Source of the DNA: Rubripirellula reticaptiva
Lineage (GTDB): Bacteria > Planctomycetota > Planctomycetia > Pirellulales > Pirellulaceae
DNA length: 64,000 bases
Assembly (NCBI RefSeq): GCF_007860175.1
Contig: NZ_SJPX01000004.1
Location: 372,001 to 436,000 of the forward strand
Reading direction: 5' to 3'
The notes under the pieces are model-generated. The model did not search any database and was not told the origin of the DNA. It saw nothing but the letters and a program-made list of their open reading frames with translations. Shown here in pieces: positions 43,744 to 53,939 of the stretch. Position 1 is the stretch's first letter, and each line of letters begins with the position of its first letter. Made by a program: the position numbers and the translations under genes.

Positions 43744-45705
43744 CTAGTCGTCAATTCCTCCGACTTGGCTCAGAACGTTAGCGAAGGGGATTTGGTCGCA
43801 GACGCCGTAGTTGGCGTGCCGGGTCAGTTTAGATCGTACGAACCCGGGTGACGAAAGGCCGCACAAGAACCTTGCCCGATCTCGCGCCGTGATGAAGCGA
43901 TCCGGGTACTCCCGGACTAATTCGTCCAGAATCCGTTTAACCGAGGATCCGAGCGGACGGACTTTAAGCTCTGGAATCGTGTGTGGGCCTTCGCCAAGGC
44001 AGCACGAGCAGCTGCCGCACGGGGCGCCGAGTGACTCGCCGAAGTGGCTAGAGAGTTGGTCGGCCATGCAGGTTGCCGCCTTTGCCAGTTCGAAGACGCC
44101 CTCGAGCCGGCCCACTTCGCCGGTCTCTCGTTTGGCTAGCCGATCGTAAAGATCATCGGCCAGTGTTTTGGGATCATCGATTCGCTCGATCCAGCGGTAC
44201 CCATGGACCAGATCGGATACTTGAATCTCTAGCCATCCGTTCTCGCTCATGTACTCGATTGCTTTGACGACCCGCGAGCGATCAGCGTTCAGCTTTTTGG
44301 CCGCCAGAACAGTATTGAGCAGGAACCAAGTTCGTCCCTTGGTCAGCGATGACAGCACGCCCGCGGCAAATTCGCGAGGTTCACCCTTGAAGTGACTGAG
44401 GATCTGTTTCGAGGTGACAAGCGGCTTGATCTTGTAGGTATCGTACCGCGGTGAGGTCGCTTTGAAATGTCCGTCAAGTTCCAGGTAGGTGAGCAGCGTG
44501 CGGACGACCGAGATTCGGATATCTATTTCAAAGGAAAGCTTGTAGTGCGATACGTGAAAGTGGTCTGCCTGGCCAGCCAGTAAGTCGATCAGCCGGCCGA
44601 CGCTGTGACGCGAAGGTGTGTCACCGTACGTGAAGTTTTCCAGCACGGTGCGGTCTTCGGGAAGCAGCAAGATTTCGCAGGTCGAATCGTCACCGTCGCG
44701 ACCGGCGCGGCCGATTTCCTGGGCATAAGATTCCAACGATTTGGGAGGGTTGAAGTGGTAGACGTAGCGAATGTTTGGCTTGTCGATGCCCATGCCAAAT
44801 GCAATCGTCGCGACCACAATGCCGTCTTCGGAATTGATGAAGTCCTGCTGGATCTGCGTTCGCTCGTCCGTGTCCATCCCGGCGTGGTAAGCCGTCGCGG
44901 GCTGGCCATCAGCCGTTAATTGCTCGGCAATTTCCTCGGCCGTACGCTGTAGCGTGACATAGACCAGCGTCGATCCTCGCTCGCGATTGGCGATCCGTTT
45001 TCGAAGTGTCGGGTAATGCGATGCCGAGTCGACGATGGAGCTGCGTAAGCCCAAGTTTGGGCGATAAAACTTGGTTCGAATCGCGTCATCGGGTGCAATG
45101 TCGAACGCCGCGCGAATATCCGATAGAACTTCGGGTGTGGCGGTTGCGGTCAGCGCCAGAACCCGTTTAGCGGATAGATCTTTGGCCAACTCGGCTAGCT
45201 TCAGATAGTCGGGGCGAAAGCTGTGTCCCCATTGGCTGATGCAGTGTGCTTCGTCGATCGCGAACAAGGAAACGTCAAGTGTTCCGATTGAGGCCAGAAA
45301 ACGCTCGTTGAAAAATCGCTCTGGTGCAACGTAAAGCATCTTGATCGAACCGTCGCGGATCCCCTGCATCGCTTGACGGAATTCGTCTGGCGACTGAGTC
45401 GAATCAAGACGGGCGGCTGGGATGCCACGGGCTGCCAATGCATCGCACTGGTCTTTCATCAGCGCGATTAGCGGTGACACCACCACGGTGGTGCCGGGCA
45501 GCATCAGGCTTGGCAGTTGATAGCACAGGCTTTTGCCGCCGCCGGTTGGAAAGACCGCCGCGACGTTCTTGCCGCTTAGAAGTCGCTCGATGACGGCTAG
45601 CTGGCCGTCGCGAAAATTGTCCATTCCGAACCTGTCGGCCAGAACTTTTTTAGGGTCGCCCATCACCGAGTTTGATTCTCGATCCGTCATTGTATGCGCC
45701 GCCAT
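43744..45705 (-). CDS. recQ: ATP-dependent DNA helicase RecQ
   Basis: 653 residues from ATG 45705, chosen for its GGGAG site; an in-frame extension to 45774 exists. SF2 motifs are all present: FPTGGGKSLCYQ, IDEAHCISQWGHSFRPDY, LTATATP, and second-lobe ATIAFGMGIDKPNIRYV and QEIGRAGRDGD. The C-terminal zinc ligands are a late Cys cluster (CGSCSCCLG). A canonical HRDC domain is not evident; after the cysteines a short region with ARDRARFLCGLSSPGFVRSKLTRHANYG follows. RecQ unwinds DNA in recombination and repair. It is the first chromosomal gene beside the tRNA. Confidence 0.9.
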   Translation of the reverse strand: MAAHTMTDRESNSVMGDPKKVLADRFGMDNFRDGQLAVIERLLSGKNVAAVFPTGGGKSLCYQLPSLMLPGTTVVVSPLIALMKDQCDALAARGIPAARLDSTQSPDEFRQAMQGIRDGSIKMLYVAPERFFNERFLASIGTLDVSLFAIDEAHCISQWGHSFRPDYLKLAELAKDLSAKRVLALTATATPEVLSDIRAAFDIAPDDAIRTKFYRPNLGLRSSIVDSASHYPTLRKRIANRERGSTLVYVTLQRTAEEIAEQLTADGQPATAYHAGMDTDERTQIQQDFINSEDGIVVATIAFGMGIDKPNIRYVYHFNPPKSLESYAQEIGRAGRDGDDSTCEILLLPEDRTVLENFTYGDTPSRHSVGRLIDLLAGQADHFHVSHYKLSFEIDIRISVVRTLLTYLELDGHFKATSPRYDTYKIKPLVTSKQILSHFKGEPREFAAGVLSSLTKGRTWFLLNTVLAAKKLNADRSRVVKAIEYMSENGWLEIQVSDLVHGYRWIERIDDPKTLADDLYDRLAKRETGEVGRLEGVFELAKAATCMADQLSSHFGESLGAPCGSCSCCLGEGPHTIPELKVRPLGSSVKRILDELVREYPDRFITARDRARFLCGLSSPGFVRSKLTRHANYGVCDQIPFANVLSQVGGIDD

Positions 45706-45861
45706 CGCCACACTCCCTTCTCGGTTCCCAAGTTTGGACCGGCTTGGGGCAGTTGCCCGAGGCCGGAGTCCCAAATCCAGGGGGAAGTGTACGCCCGATC
45801 AGATGAGAGTCAAGGAAATTTTGTCGGCTTGAATCGTCGGCATTGCCAGCAAGGTTGCGGG

Positions 45862-46272
45862 CTATTCGTCGTCGCTCGACGATTCGCCGAGGACTTCGGC
45901 GGTAAGTGCTGGATCGATGACACAGGCATCATCGAATTCGGGATCGATCAGCATTCCGAAGCCTTCGGGCAGGTATTCCAGCAGCGCATCGCCTTCAACA
46001 ACGATGCCTTCGACTTCTTCGCCTTCGCCGAACAGGTCTTCTTGTGAGTTGACGAATTCGCCAGCGATCTTTTCGGAAGTGAAGACCACCAGGGCTTCGA
46101 AGTCCTCGATTTCAGCCGTCAAAGCTCCGTACGAACCTTCTTCGCTGTCGTCGTCTTCGGATTCTTCCTCTTCAATACTGATCAGAACGAATTCGCCGCC
46201 GAGGATCAATTTTCGAATCGCTGCGGCATCACGTGATTCGGTCAACGCGGGATAGGGAGATGTGCCAGACAT
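45862..46272 (-). CDS. acidic SseB-like protein
   Basis: A 136-residue, strongly acidic protein. It shows the compact alpha/beta pattern of the SseB N-terminal domain: EFVLISIEEEE, LVVFTSEKIAGEFVNSQEDLF, VVEGDALLEYLPEGFGMLIDPEFDD. A Glu/Asp/Ser insertion (EEEESEDDDSEEG) interrupts it near residue 38. Function of single-domain SseB-like proteins is unknown. Stands alone between recQ and the VWA gene. Confidence 0.65.
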   Translation of the reverse strand: MSGTSPYPALTESRDAAAIRKLILGGEFVLISIEEEESEDDDSEEGSYGALTAEIEDFEALVVFTSEKIAGEFVNSQEDLFGEGEEVEGIVVEGDALLEYLPEGFGMLIDPEFDDACVIDPALTAEVLGESSSDDE

Positions 46273-46366
46273 GGAAATAATAGAAGGGTTCAGGGTTGGG
46301 CGGCGTGAGTTCAGGTTTACGACGCCGAAAGTATACCCGGGCGATCGATTCGCCCGTAGCGGTGGG

Positions 46367-48679
46367 TCAGGCCAGACCCCAGTGTCGTCTCAGCCACCAT
46401 TCGATCGACAAGGCAGCGGCAAAAACTAAGAACAACGGCCATCCGGTCATCGGGCCGTCACCCAGCGTCAATCGCTGCGTTACGGGCGTTTCAGCCGCCT
46501 TTCGGCGTTTCAAGATGGTGTCGACTAACTCGCCAATTTGGTCGGGGCCGAAAGCAGCTCCGCCATGATCGCCAGTTAATTGGGCAAGCTGAGTCAGGTA
46601 CACCGGGTCGGCCAAGGGATTGGACAGTTCGCGACTTTCGTCGATGACTTGAAACGCCACCTCGGTCGATTTAATCGGCGACGCCGGATCGGACGCCCGA
46701 ACTCGCAGTCGATAGATGCCAGGATCGAGCTTGGGGATAGCACCGCGAATCGAGGATTCGTCCGATCCGCCGGATGCTTGGCTGCTGGTTTCCGCCGACA
46801 CGTTGATGGACTGGGGCTGCGCTGCTTCGTCAACGGCACCGTTGGATGTGCTGATGATCTCGGCGACCATCGTGACGTCCGTTTGGTTCGCGATCGCACG
46901 AAAGTTAGGCAGTGCACCGGAGCTGAATCGACGGGAATCGAGTTCGACCAGAATTTTGTCGTCAGCCGATTCTTCACGTGACAGCAGCCATAGCATCAGT
47001 TGTCGCCAGAATCGCCGATGCTGGTCGTTGCTGCCACTGCGCCACCATCGCCAGGTCGAATCCATCGCAAGTGCGGCGGCCCGTCCGCGTCCGTACTGAC
47101 CGACCACCAACAACGGGTCTGACTGAGGCGTTTCAAGCAGCACTTCAACACCCGGCGCGATTTTTGGGCCGAGCAGTTTGTTGGCGCCCAGCAGTGCCGG
47201 TAGGTCTCGCCATGCATCGGCCATGCTGTCGTTTTCAGAACCGCGATTCCCCAGGTCGGTGATTGGGTGGTTGCGGGCCAGTTGGATGGTCACCGGTGCA
47301 TCGACTTGTTCGTACGAATCGAGCGGGCTGTCGATGCCGCGCCGGCGGCTGGCGTCCATTTTGATCGGGATCACATCCGCCAACGGTGATGATGCGTATC
47401 CGCCCGCGCCGTAGGTTTGGTATCCGCCGAGTGTTACCAAGCCTGCACCTTGGCCAATGGTCTTGGCGAGTTGTTCGAGTTGACGGTTACCGAGGGCTTT
47501 CGCGTCCAAGTCGCCGATCAGGTAGATGTCAAATTGGCCGGGTGTGAACCAATTTTGCAGGTCGACTGGCCATGATTGATTGGTGTCCGTCGGTATCCAT
47601 CGAAACGTTAAATCAAGATCCGGAAATCGCCGCAGCGCGCGACGGATCAATGACTGTTCTTGATCCAGATTGCTGAACAGATACAAAATCCGGCCGCCTC
47701 CTTCACGCACGTCAACAAACGCCAATTGCGAGTTGTTGGTGACGACCAATTCGCCGTCTTGTACGTCGGCACTTGCCTGTAATTGGTACGTGCCCGGGAT
47801 TGGCGACGTGACGGGAATGGTCACAGCGGCTACGTCGACTGATTTGTTGATCGCAACGCGCCGCGTGGCGGCTTCGGTACGCTGGCCGGCCTCGTCGATC
47901 CAGGTCAGGCGGACGGGAATGTCCTTGCCTGACATCCCTTTCGAATTGACTTGAAAGGTGATGTCGACTTGGTTGCCGGTGAACAACTGGTAGTCTTCGG
48001 GTAGGGCGTCGATCGCTACGTCTCGCGATTGGGATTGTGTCCGCGCCGGGCCAATGGGAACCGTCCAAAATGGGATTCCAAGTGAATTGAGAGTCTCGAT
48101 CACTCGGCCGGCACCACCGCCAGTGATCGGTCCAGTTTGGGCTCCGTCGCCCATCATCACAACGCCTGCGATCGGTTGCCCGGCGGCGACGGAAATGGTG
48201 GCTGCGGCGGCGGCTTGCAGATCCGTCGATTCGCCTTCGGGCAACACACCCGACAAAGCGTCGGGTGATGTCGACGCAAGTGGTCGAGCACTAGCGTCAT
48301 AGGCAAGCAGTCGCAGGTCCAGCGAAGTGTCGTGACCGCTAAGCCCCGACGCGAGGGATTGCCACGACTTCATTTGAGTGGACCAGCGATCGCTGCCGTC
48401 GCCATCGGGCAACGTCATGCTGCGAGACGTATCGATCGCGACTACCAATGCGGCATCGAGTGGTCGGTTGTCGGTGCGAACCATCGTTGGGCGAATCAGG
48501 GCGAGCAGCAGCGCAACGGCGGCTAGCAAACGCAGCCCGATCAGCCAGCGTCTCCGTCGCGGGTCGCTCGTTGGCGGCGTCACCATCACGATGACTGCAA
48601 CGGTCGTGGCAACCGCAGCCATCGCCAACAGCAGTGATCCGTAGATCGGCTCGATCGCAAGGGATGTCATCGGCGACAT
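46367..48679 (-). CDS. VWA and amidotransferase-like membrane protein
   Basis: A 770-residue membrane protein. Two N-terminal helices (about 13-35 and 45-63) and one C-terminal helix (WPLFLVFAAALSIEWWL) anchor it. Between them are a VWA-type segment with DTSRS metal-site residues (about 80-85), a beta-rich linker, and an amidotransferase-like Rossmann region with GAGLVTLGGYQTYGAGGY (about 430). This architecture is typical of planctomycetes and of BatA-related clusters. It is probably a periplasmic structural or regulatory protein. The ATPase and DUF58 genes that often precede it are not in this window. Confidence 0.75.
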   Translation of the reverse strand: MSPMTSLAIEPIYGSLLLAMAAVATTVAVIVMVTPPTSDPRRRRWLIGLRLLAAVALLLALIRPTMVRTDNRPLDAALVVAIDTSRSMTLPDGDGSDRWSTQMKSWQSLASGLSGHDTSLDLRLLAYDASARPLASTSPDALSGVLPEGESTDLQAAAAATISVAAGQPIAGVVMMGDGAQTGPITGGGAGRVIETLNSLGIPFWTVPIGPARTQSQSRDVAIDALPEDYQLFTGNQVDITFQVNSKGMSGKDIPVRLTWIDEAGQRTEAATRRVAINKSVDVAAVTIPVTSPIPGTYQLQASADVQDGELVVTNNSQLAFVDVREGGGRILYLFSNLDQEQSLIRRALRRFPDLDLTFRWIPTDTNQSWPVDLQNWFTPGQFDIYLIGDLDAKALGNRQLEQLAKTIGQGAGLVTLGGYQTYGAGGYASSPLADVIPIKMDASRRRGIDSPLDSYEQVDAPVTIQLARNHPITDLGNRGSENDSMADAWRDLPALLGANKLLGPKIAPGVEVLLETPQSDPLLVVGQYGRGRAAALAMDSTWRWWRSGSNDQHRRFWRQLMLWLLSREESADDKILVELDSRRFSSGALPNFRAIANQTDVTMVAEIISTSNGAVDEAAQPQSINVSAETSSQASGGSDESSIRGAIPKLDPGIYRLRVRASDPASPIKSTEVAFQVIDESRELSNPLADPVYLTQLAQLTGDHGGAAFGPDQIGELVDTILKRRKAAETPVTQRLTLGDGPMTGWPLFLVFAAALSIEWWLRRHWGLA

Positions 48680-48724
48680 GCCTTGTTCAACGACTCACTT
48701 GCCGATCGGAAATTGATGCGAGGA

Positions 48725-49672
48725 TCAGCTTGGCACATGGCCGGGTACCACCAGGACCGGATGAGGACTGCGGCGAATTCGATCTTGAACGAATCCTTGC
48801 GAAAACCGATCGTCAACTTCGTCGGCCATCACTAGAAGCATCTTTGTGTGTTCGCTCAATGCGTTTGGCGGAGCGATTTCGCCCGCTTGCGGATGCAGGC
48901 TATATGTCGCGCCGGTTGCTGCGGCGGTCTTTGCCATCGAACCGTGAAGCGATTGGTGAGTTTTGGTCATCGCATCGGCGAACTGCTCGGTGCTCAGCGA
49001 CGATCCAGGTTGCATCGCTTCGATGATCGCACGCATGTTCTCGTACTGCTCTTTTTCAATGACCAGGTTCAACGTAACGGTCGCGGCTTCGCCCGCCAAT
49101 CCGAATGCCCAGCCGGCGGCCCGTTGTTCAACATCGCATTCACCGCTAAGAACCAAGCGGACGTTGTCGACGCACTCGCCAAGTTTCTGGTCATCACGGC
49201 GGATGATCAGCATCGGGCATGGGCACTGAGTCAGCATGACATCGATGACGGTGCCAGCACTTTGCGATCCGACCTTTTCAAACGACCGGCCAAACGGGCA
49301 TGGCAGGATCGTCAAGTCGACCGTATGAGTGGCAATGGCTGTCAAGATCGCTTCATAGGAATCGCCGTCCGGACGTTTGATCGGACGCGATCCGATCACT
49401 TTCGCCGCCGCTTCAATCGCCAAGTCGGATTGATCATCGGCTGTTTTATCGCGAGCATCCAATACCAGGGTTTCGGTATTAAAACGTTCACGAAGGTTCG
49501 CCGCCGCATCAAGCGAAGTTTCGTCTTGAGGTGATCCGTCCAGCACGACCAGGACGCGAGACGGTTTGATCGGAGTGATCGCCGGCGCTGTGCCCACTTT
49601 CGATTTTTCAAACATTCGCATCGACGCGTCAACGTCGCGGTCCAGTTCGTTCGATTCGGACTCGTTCACCAT
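48725..49672 (-). CDS. tandem universal-stress protein (UspA-like)
   Basis: A 315-residue protein made of two Usp folds. The first starts at SRVLVVLDGSPQDETSLDAA (about residue 38); the second is more divergent and ends with MLLVMADEVDDRFSQGFVQDRIRRSPHPVLVVPG. The usual nucleotide-binding G-2x-G-9x-G(S/T) motif is partial: SAGTVIDVMLTQCPCPMLII in the first and QDRIRRSPHPVLVVP in the second. Soluble. It is followed upstream by an SLC13/ArsB-type transporter gene on the same strand, which points to regulation of or response to the transported ion. Confidence 0.7.
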   Translation of the reverse strand: MVNESESNELDRDVDASMRMFEKSKVGTAPAITPIKPSRVLVVLDGSPQDETSLDAAANLRERFNTETLVLDARDKTADDQSDLAIEAAAKVIGSRPIKRPDGDSYEAILTAIATHTVDLTILPCPFGRSFEKVGSQSAGTVIDVMLTQCPCPMLIIRRDDQKLGECVDNVRLVLSGECDVEQRAAGWAFGLAGEAATVTLNLVIEKEQYENMRAIIEAMQPGSSLSTEQFADAMTKTHQSLHGSMAKTAAATGATYSLHPQAGEIAPPNALSEHTKMLLVMADEVDDRFSQGFVQDRIRRSPHPVLVVPGHVPS

Positions 49673-49789
49673 GATGGTTTGTTCGATCTAAAAGGTAAGC
49701 AATGCAAAGTAGAGCTATGCACCGCGTTGATGTTGTGTCGCTTCATCCGGCGCGATGATGCGCATCGCGTCCGAATGACCAACCGCAAA

Positions 49790-51169
49790 CTATAAACTTG
49801 GAATCAGGTCGTTTTCATAGGCCAGCATGACGTAGATGATCGCGCCGATGACTTGCACCAGCATGATCGTTCCGCCGAGCTTCAGGAATGTGCCCCAGCC
49901 GATGTGTTGGTTTGCTTCGCGTTTGAGAGCGTAGATCGCAATCACGCACGAAATGGAGCCGATCGGTGTGCCGTTTCCGCCAAGGTTGCAGCAGATGATC
50001 AGCGTCCACCATAGCGGTTCGGCCGGAACCTCTGGGCTGGCCGAGATGTCCTGGACGATTGGGATCAACGTCGCTGCGACAGGGATATTGTCGACGATCG
50101 AACTTGCAATCGCTGAAAATCCACCCAGCAGCGGAATCAGCATCTCCATCCGATTGCCCGAAAGTGCAACAACTTGTTCAGCCACAAATGCCAATGCGCC
50201 AGTTTGTTTGACACATCCAATGATTACAAACAGCCCCATGAAAAACATGATCACGGTCCAGTTCACTTTTCCAATTGCATCCTCGACACCCTTGCCTGCG
50301 AACAACAACGCCGCGGTCGCACCGACCATGGCGATGAAATCCATGCCAACCCCCAATTGCTGAGCGAACACAAATCCGACGACCGTCGCCAGTAGGATTG
50401 AGCCACTCCGGTAAAGCACTTTGCGATCTTCAACCATCGCCCAGGGATCAAAGCTTTCGATTTGTTGGCGTAAATCTTCTTTTTCGCTCGCTGATTGTTT
50501 CCATGGCAGGTCGTTTCGGAACATGATCCGAAGCACGATGATCGCAATCACCAAACTGATCGCCGCGTAGGGAAGCGACATCTGCAAAAACTGCGTGTAG
50601 GGGATGCCCGCGGCGGTGCCGATCATGATGTTGGGCAGTCCGCTTGCAAAGGTCGCGATCGCACCGCTGTTTGCGCAGATGGCCACGCTTAACATCAGCG
50701 GTGCGGGCTTGTAGCCGAGCGATCGGCAAATCACCAGGACTAGCGAACTGAGGATCAGCATGGCCGGCACGATCGTCAACACGGCGACGAACAGAAATGT
50801 GACGATGCATAACGTCAGGAATAACGTCGCCGCTCGTCCCCCGGTCAATCGCACGATCCACATGCTGATGAAGTGGAACAGGCCACTCTTGCCGACCACA
50901 TCGACCAAAATGCCCGTCCCGATGATGACGCCAAAGATGTTCAAATCTTCCTTCAAAAAGTCATAGACCTTTGGGAATTCGAACAGCCCCAACATCAGGC
51001 TCAGTGCCACCAGCACGATCGCGCCGCACAACGCCGCGACGGTTTTATGGAATCGTTCGGCTGCGACGCCGACGTAGGTCGCCATCATCACGGCCGCGAA
51101 CAGCAGCATGATGCCGGCTGATTGAGGCTCGATCGGAGTTTCTTCGATCGCGGAGGCGAGCAGGTGCAT
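49790..51169 (-). CDS. SLC13/ArsB-NhaD type ion transporter
   Basis: A 459-residue protein with about 11-12 hydrophobic helices. Family blocks: FGVIIGTGILVDVVGKSGLF, LTIVPAMLILSSLVLVI, ANSGAIATFASGLPNIMIGTAAGI, WTVIMFFMGLFVIIGCVKQTG, SSIVDNIPVAATLIPIV and CNLGGNGTPIGS. These two DN/GN-P hairpin motifs form the ion and substrate site in the ion-transporter superfamily (NhaD, ArsB, citrate/dicarboxylate carriers). The substrate cannot be chosen. The 117 bases between it and the Usp gene hold no ORF, so the two may be co-transcribed. Confidence 0.8.
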   Translation of the reverse strand: MHLLASAIEETPIEPQSAGIMLLFAAVMMATYVGVAAERFHKTVAALCGAIVLVALSLMLGLFEFPKVYDFLKEDLNIFGVIIGTGILVDVVGKSGLFHFISMWIVRLTGGRAATLFLTLCIVTFLFVAVLTIVPAMLILSSLVLVICRSLGYKPAPLMLSVAICANSGAIATFASGLPNIMIGTAAGIPYTQFLQMSLPYAAISLVIAIIVLRIMFRNDLPWKQSASEKEDLRQQIESFDPWAMVEDRKVLYRSGSILLATVVGFVFAQQLGVGMDFIAMVGATAALLFAGKGVEDAIGKVNWTVIMFFMGLFVIIGCVKQTGALAFVAEQVVALSGNRMEMLIPLLGGFSAIASSIVDNIPVAATLIPIVQDISASPEVPAEPLWWTLIICCNLGGNGTPIGSISCVIAIYALKREANQHIGWGTFLKLGGTIMLVQVIGAIIYVMLAYENDLIPSL

Positions 51170-51250
51170 CGTGCAAGGCTTGGGTCGTTGGAAACGGTGA
51201 CGTGAGAGGACGACGTGGCGACAACCCTGCCAAGGCTAACACCAACATGC

Positions 51251-52507
51251 TCAATCGGGCAAGCATCGTTTCAGCGTCATCAACGCAAACCCGGTGCCAT
51301 AGGGTTGGTGGTAATCGTACAGTGGATAATCCCACCATGATCCGTCGGCTTCTTGGCGATCCAGCATCAGTTTCGCCAACATCGACTGATACGGGGCACG
51401 GTCGGCGGCGGGCAATTGATCCATGCTCAGTGCAGCGTAGTAGTGGCCAAAGTAATAAAAATACCCGGCAACTTGCATCCATGATTCGTGAGGGATGGGT
51501 CGTTTGCGACCGATGTCCAGCCAGCCATTGCGGACGTACAAACGGTATAGCCAATTCTTGGCGACGTTGTCTGTGATCGACAAATCGCCCCAGTACCGCA
51601 GCGCCGTATTGCAACACTGAGTCCGGCCCAAACTGCCACCGGGGCGATTGATACCTCGCATCGGTTGGTACTGTAGGTATTCGCCGTACAGATAACTGAA
51701 GTCTGGTTTCTGTTGTCGTCGCAGCGCAGCAATCGCGCGGTCGACGACTCGCTTGGGCGGTTCGACGCCGATGTCGCGAGCTTCCGCCATCGCCACCAAC
51801 AACGCACCGTTGACGAAACTGATGGATGACGATGTTGGTTGATTGCCGCCGTATCGGAAATCGTAATAGCCCCAGCCACCGTCGACTGATTCGAACCGAG
51901 TCAGCATGTCGAACTGGGATTTGATCAGCGTAACAATCTGTTCCTGTTTCGCTGCGTCAGCTTGGTGACGCCCGTGCATGCGCACCAGTGCTTGGATCGA
52001 GTAGCCGTGTCCCCAAACGTTGTAGATCGCGTCACTGGTGGCGCGGCGGAGGTTCGGCAAGTGTTCGGTCAACCAAGCTTCGCTTTTGTCGATCGATTCA
52101 GCGACGGCAGCAACGTCTTGGCAAAGGCCGCCACTTTCCAGTTCGATTAGTGCCGAAATGCAAAGCGATGTCGTCGCTGTTCGAAACGCATGATGAGCAC
52201 CCGGAACGGGTGCGAAAATATTCAGGCCTTTCGTGCGAGTCGCCGATCCCCACGATCCGTTGGCGTTTTGGTCCGCTAGTAAGAACGCCACGCCGCGATC
52301 GATCGATGCCCGGATGTCGGTTTTGCGAGGTGCTTCGATGGTCGGCAGAACCGGCGGTTGGCTGAAGTCCAGTGCGTCATTCAGAATGCCGGACGCTTCG
52401 GCGATTTTGCCAGGTATGTCGTCAGCCATTGCCGGCGCAGCCGAATGGGCGATCACTAGTACTGCTGCGGTAAAGGCAACGCAGGTGTGACGTCGGAAAC
52501 TACTCAT
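51251..52507 (-). CDS. secreted alpha-toroid (prenyltransferase/squalene-cyclase-like) protein
   Basis: A 418-residue protein with a signal peptide (about residues 1-28, cut near APAMA-DD). Repeated alpha-alpha units of the prenyltransferase/terpene-cyclase toroid are visible: RGVAFLLADQNANGSWGS, VDGGWGYYDFRYGG, and ADGSWWDYPLYDY, with the QxxxGxW-type spacing. The catalytic Asp motifs of true cyclases (DxDD) are not seen, so enzymatic activity is uncertain. It overlaps the preceding HlyD-type gene by 8 bases, suggesting they work together. Confidence 0.75.
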   Translation of the reverse strand: MSSFRRHTCVAFTAAVLVIAHSAAPAMADDIPGKIAEASGILNDALDFSQPPVLPTIEAPRKTDIRASIDRGVAFLLADQNANGSWGSATRTKGLNIFAPVPGAHHAFRTATTSLCISALIELESGGLCQDVAAVAESIDKSEAWLTEHLPNLRRATSDAIYNVWGHGYSIQALVRMHGRHQADAAKQEQIVTLIKSQFDMLTRFESVDGGWGYYDFRYGGNQPTSSSISFVNGALLVAMAEARDIGVEPPKRVVDRAIAALRRQQKPDFSYLYGEYLQYQPMRGINRPGGSLGRTQCCNTALRYWGDLSITDNVAKNWLYRLYVRNGWLDIGRKRPIPHESWMQVAGYFYYFGHYYAALSMDQLPAADRAPYQSMLAKLMLDRQEADGSWWDYPLYDYHQPYGTGFALMTLKRCLPD

Positions 52508-53837
52508 CGTTCGTTTCCTTTGCGGCTTCTTTTGCGATGTCGGCGAAAGTCAGTTTGCATGTCATCGTTGGCATGATGGCTGGCGAGTTTTTAGGCGTTT
52601 TGAAAGTCACGACACAGTCGAACTTGCCCGATGCGTAGCCGACGGTCGCGACGGATTTGACCGTTCCGTTCGCTTTGAAATCAGGGAATGCGTCGCAAGT
52701 CACTTCGCACCTCGAGCCTTCCGTCACCACGTCTAGTTTTCCTTGGTCTACCGTCGCGTGGATCTGTAGTTTCTTGGGGTTGGCGATTGTCGCGATGACC
52801 TGATTCGGCGTCACCTTTGATCCGGTTTTGAGCGTGCTGGGCTTATCGCCCAATTGCCCGCGATTGAGTTCGCCGTACAGCACAATCCCATCGATAGGCG
52901 ACGCAATGGCCGACTGTTTGCGTTCGTGTTTTAGCTCGGCGGTTTTTTCTGCCTGCTTCGTGAAATCGTCGCGTTTCGTTTGCATTTCAATCTCGCGACG
53001 TTGCCGAGCCGAATTCAGATCATGCATCGATTTCTTGTAAGCCAGTTCGGCTTTCGCGATCGACTCTTCTTGCTTTGCTGTCGAATTGGGAACGCCTTGC
53101 TGCATGCTGCGCTCGGAACTGATCTTTGTTCCGTCGAGTCGGAACTGGGCAAACTCGACGGCTTGCTTGGCACGCTTCAATACGATCTCTTCGGATTCTT
53201 CAGTCAGGTCGTCTTCCAAGTACATTTGTTGAAGTTGTTCGAGTTCCTCTTGCGCATTTTCAAGGGATGCTCGCGATGACTTCAAATTGAATTCGGCCGA
53301 CAGTACGTCTCGGTCACGGTCGACTTGGACAAAGTTGTCGTAGCCTTGGCGAGCGTTCTTGCGAGCCAGTTCAGCCGCCGCGCGATCGAGTTTTTGAGTT
53401 TCGACGAACTGTTGAAATTCGAACTCGGCATCGTCAAGGGCGATTTTTGCCAATCGCAAATCGGTTTCGGACTTTTTGACTTGTTCGTCGACGTCCTCGG
53501 TTTCAAAGACGACCACGTTCTGTCCTTGGGTGACCAAGGATCCGTGTTCGACCAACTTCTTGATTTCCCAGGATGTGACATGCTCGGTGTCGGCCGCAAT
53601 TTCAGCCTGGACGACTGCCTCGAAAACGCCGTTGACATCGACGGTCTTCGGCTCGGCTTTCTTTTCTTCTGAGACGGGTGCCGTTTTTGTTTCAGCCTTT
53701 GGTTCCGTTTTCGACTCCGTTTTTACCGGCAAGTCGCTTGCTGACTTGACGTCCGGTTTGTCAGCCAATGACATCCCCGACCAACAGAAAGAAACAAGTA
53801 GGGCGAGACAGGTTTTCGAGAGCATGTTGTTTTTCAT
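52500..53837 (-). CDS. HlyD-type periplasmic adaptor / coiled-coil lipoyl protein
   Basis: A 445-residue exported protein: signal peptide (about 1-25), a low-complexity Lys/Glu/Thr linker (30-65), a biotin/lipoyl-like half (HGSLVTQGQNVVVFE, about 95-110), a long coiled coil (about 115-300, Glu/Lys/Ala-rich), then the second lipoyl half (SAIASPIDGIVLYGELNRGQLGD) and a beta-barrel (VNKG-type CEVTCDAFPDFKANG). This is the membrane-fusion adaptor layout. No RND or ABC partner lies adjacent. First gene of a pair with the alpha-toroid protein. Confidence 0.75.
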   Translation of the reverse strand: MKNNMLSKTCLALLVSFCWSGMSLADKPDVKSASDLPVKTESKTEPKAETKTAPVSEEKKAEPKTVDVNGVFEAVVQAEIAADTEHVTSWEIKKLVEHGSLVTQGQNVVVFETEDVDEQVKKSETDLRLAKIALDDAEFEFQQFVETQKLDRAAAELARKNARQGYDNFVQVDRDRDVLSAEFNLKSSRASLENAQEELEQLQQMYLEDDLTEESEEIVLKRAKQAVEFAQFRLDGTKISSERSMQQGVPNSTAKQEESIAKAELAYKKSMHDLNSARQRREIEMQTKRDDFTKQAEKTAELKHERKQSAIASPIDGIVLYGELNRGQLGDKPSTLKTGSKVTPNQVIATIANPKKLQIHATVDQGKLDVVTEGSRCEVTCDAFPDFKANGTVKSVATVGYASGKFDCVVTFKTPKNSPAIMPTMTCKLTFADIAKEAAKETNDE

Positions 53838-53939
53838 GGGGGTTCCGATTGCGGGTTTCCGATTACGTTTCGTTTGTCTGTCCGTCTCGTTTGAATGCCA
53901 GTTTAATTTGGCGAATAGGTCAGTGCAGAGATTGCATGT

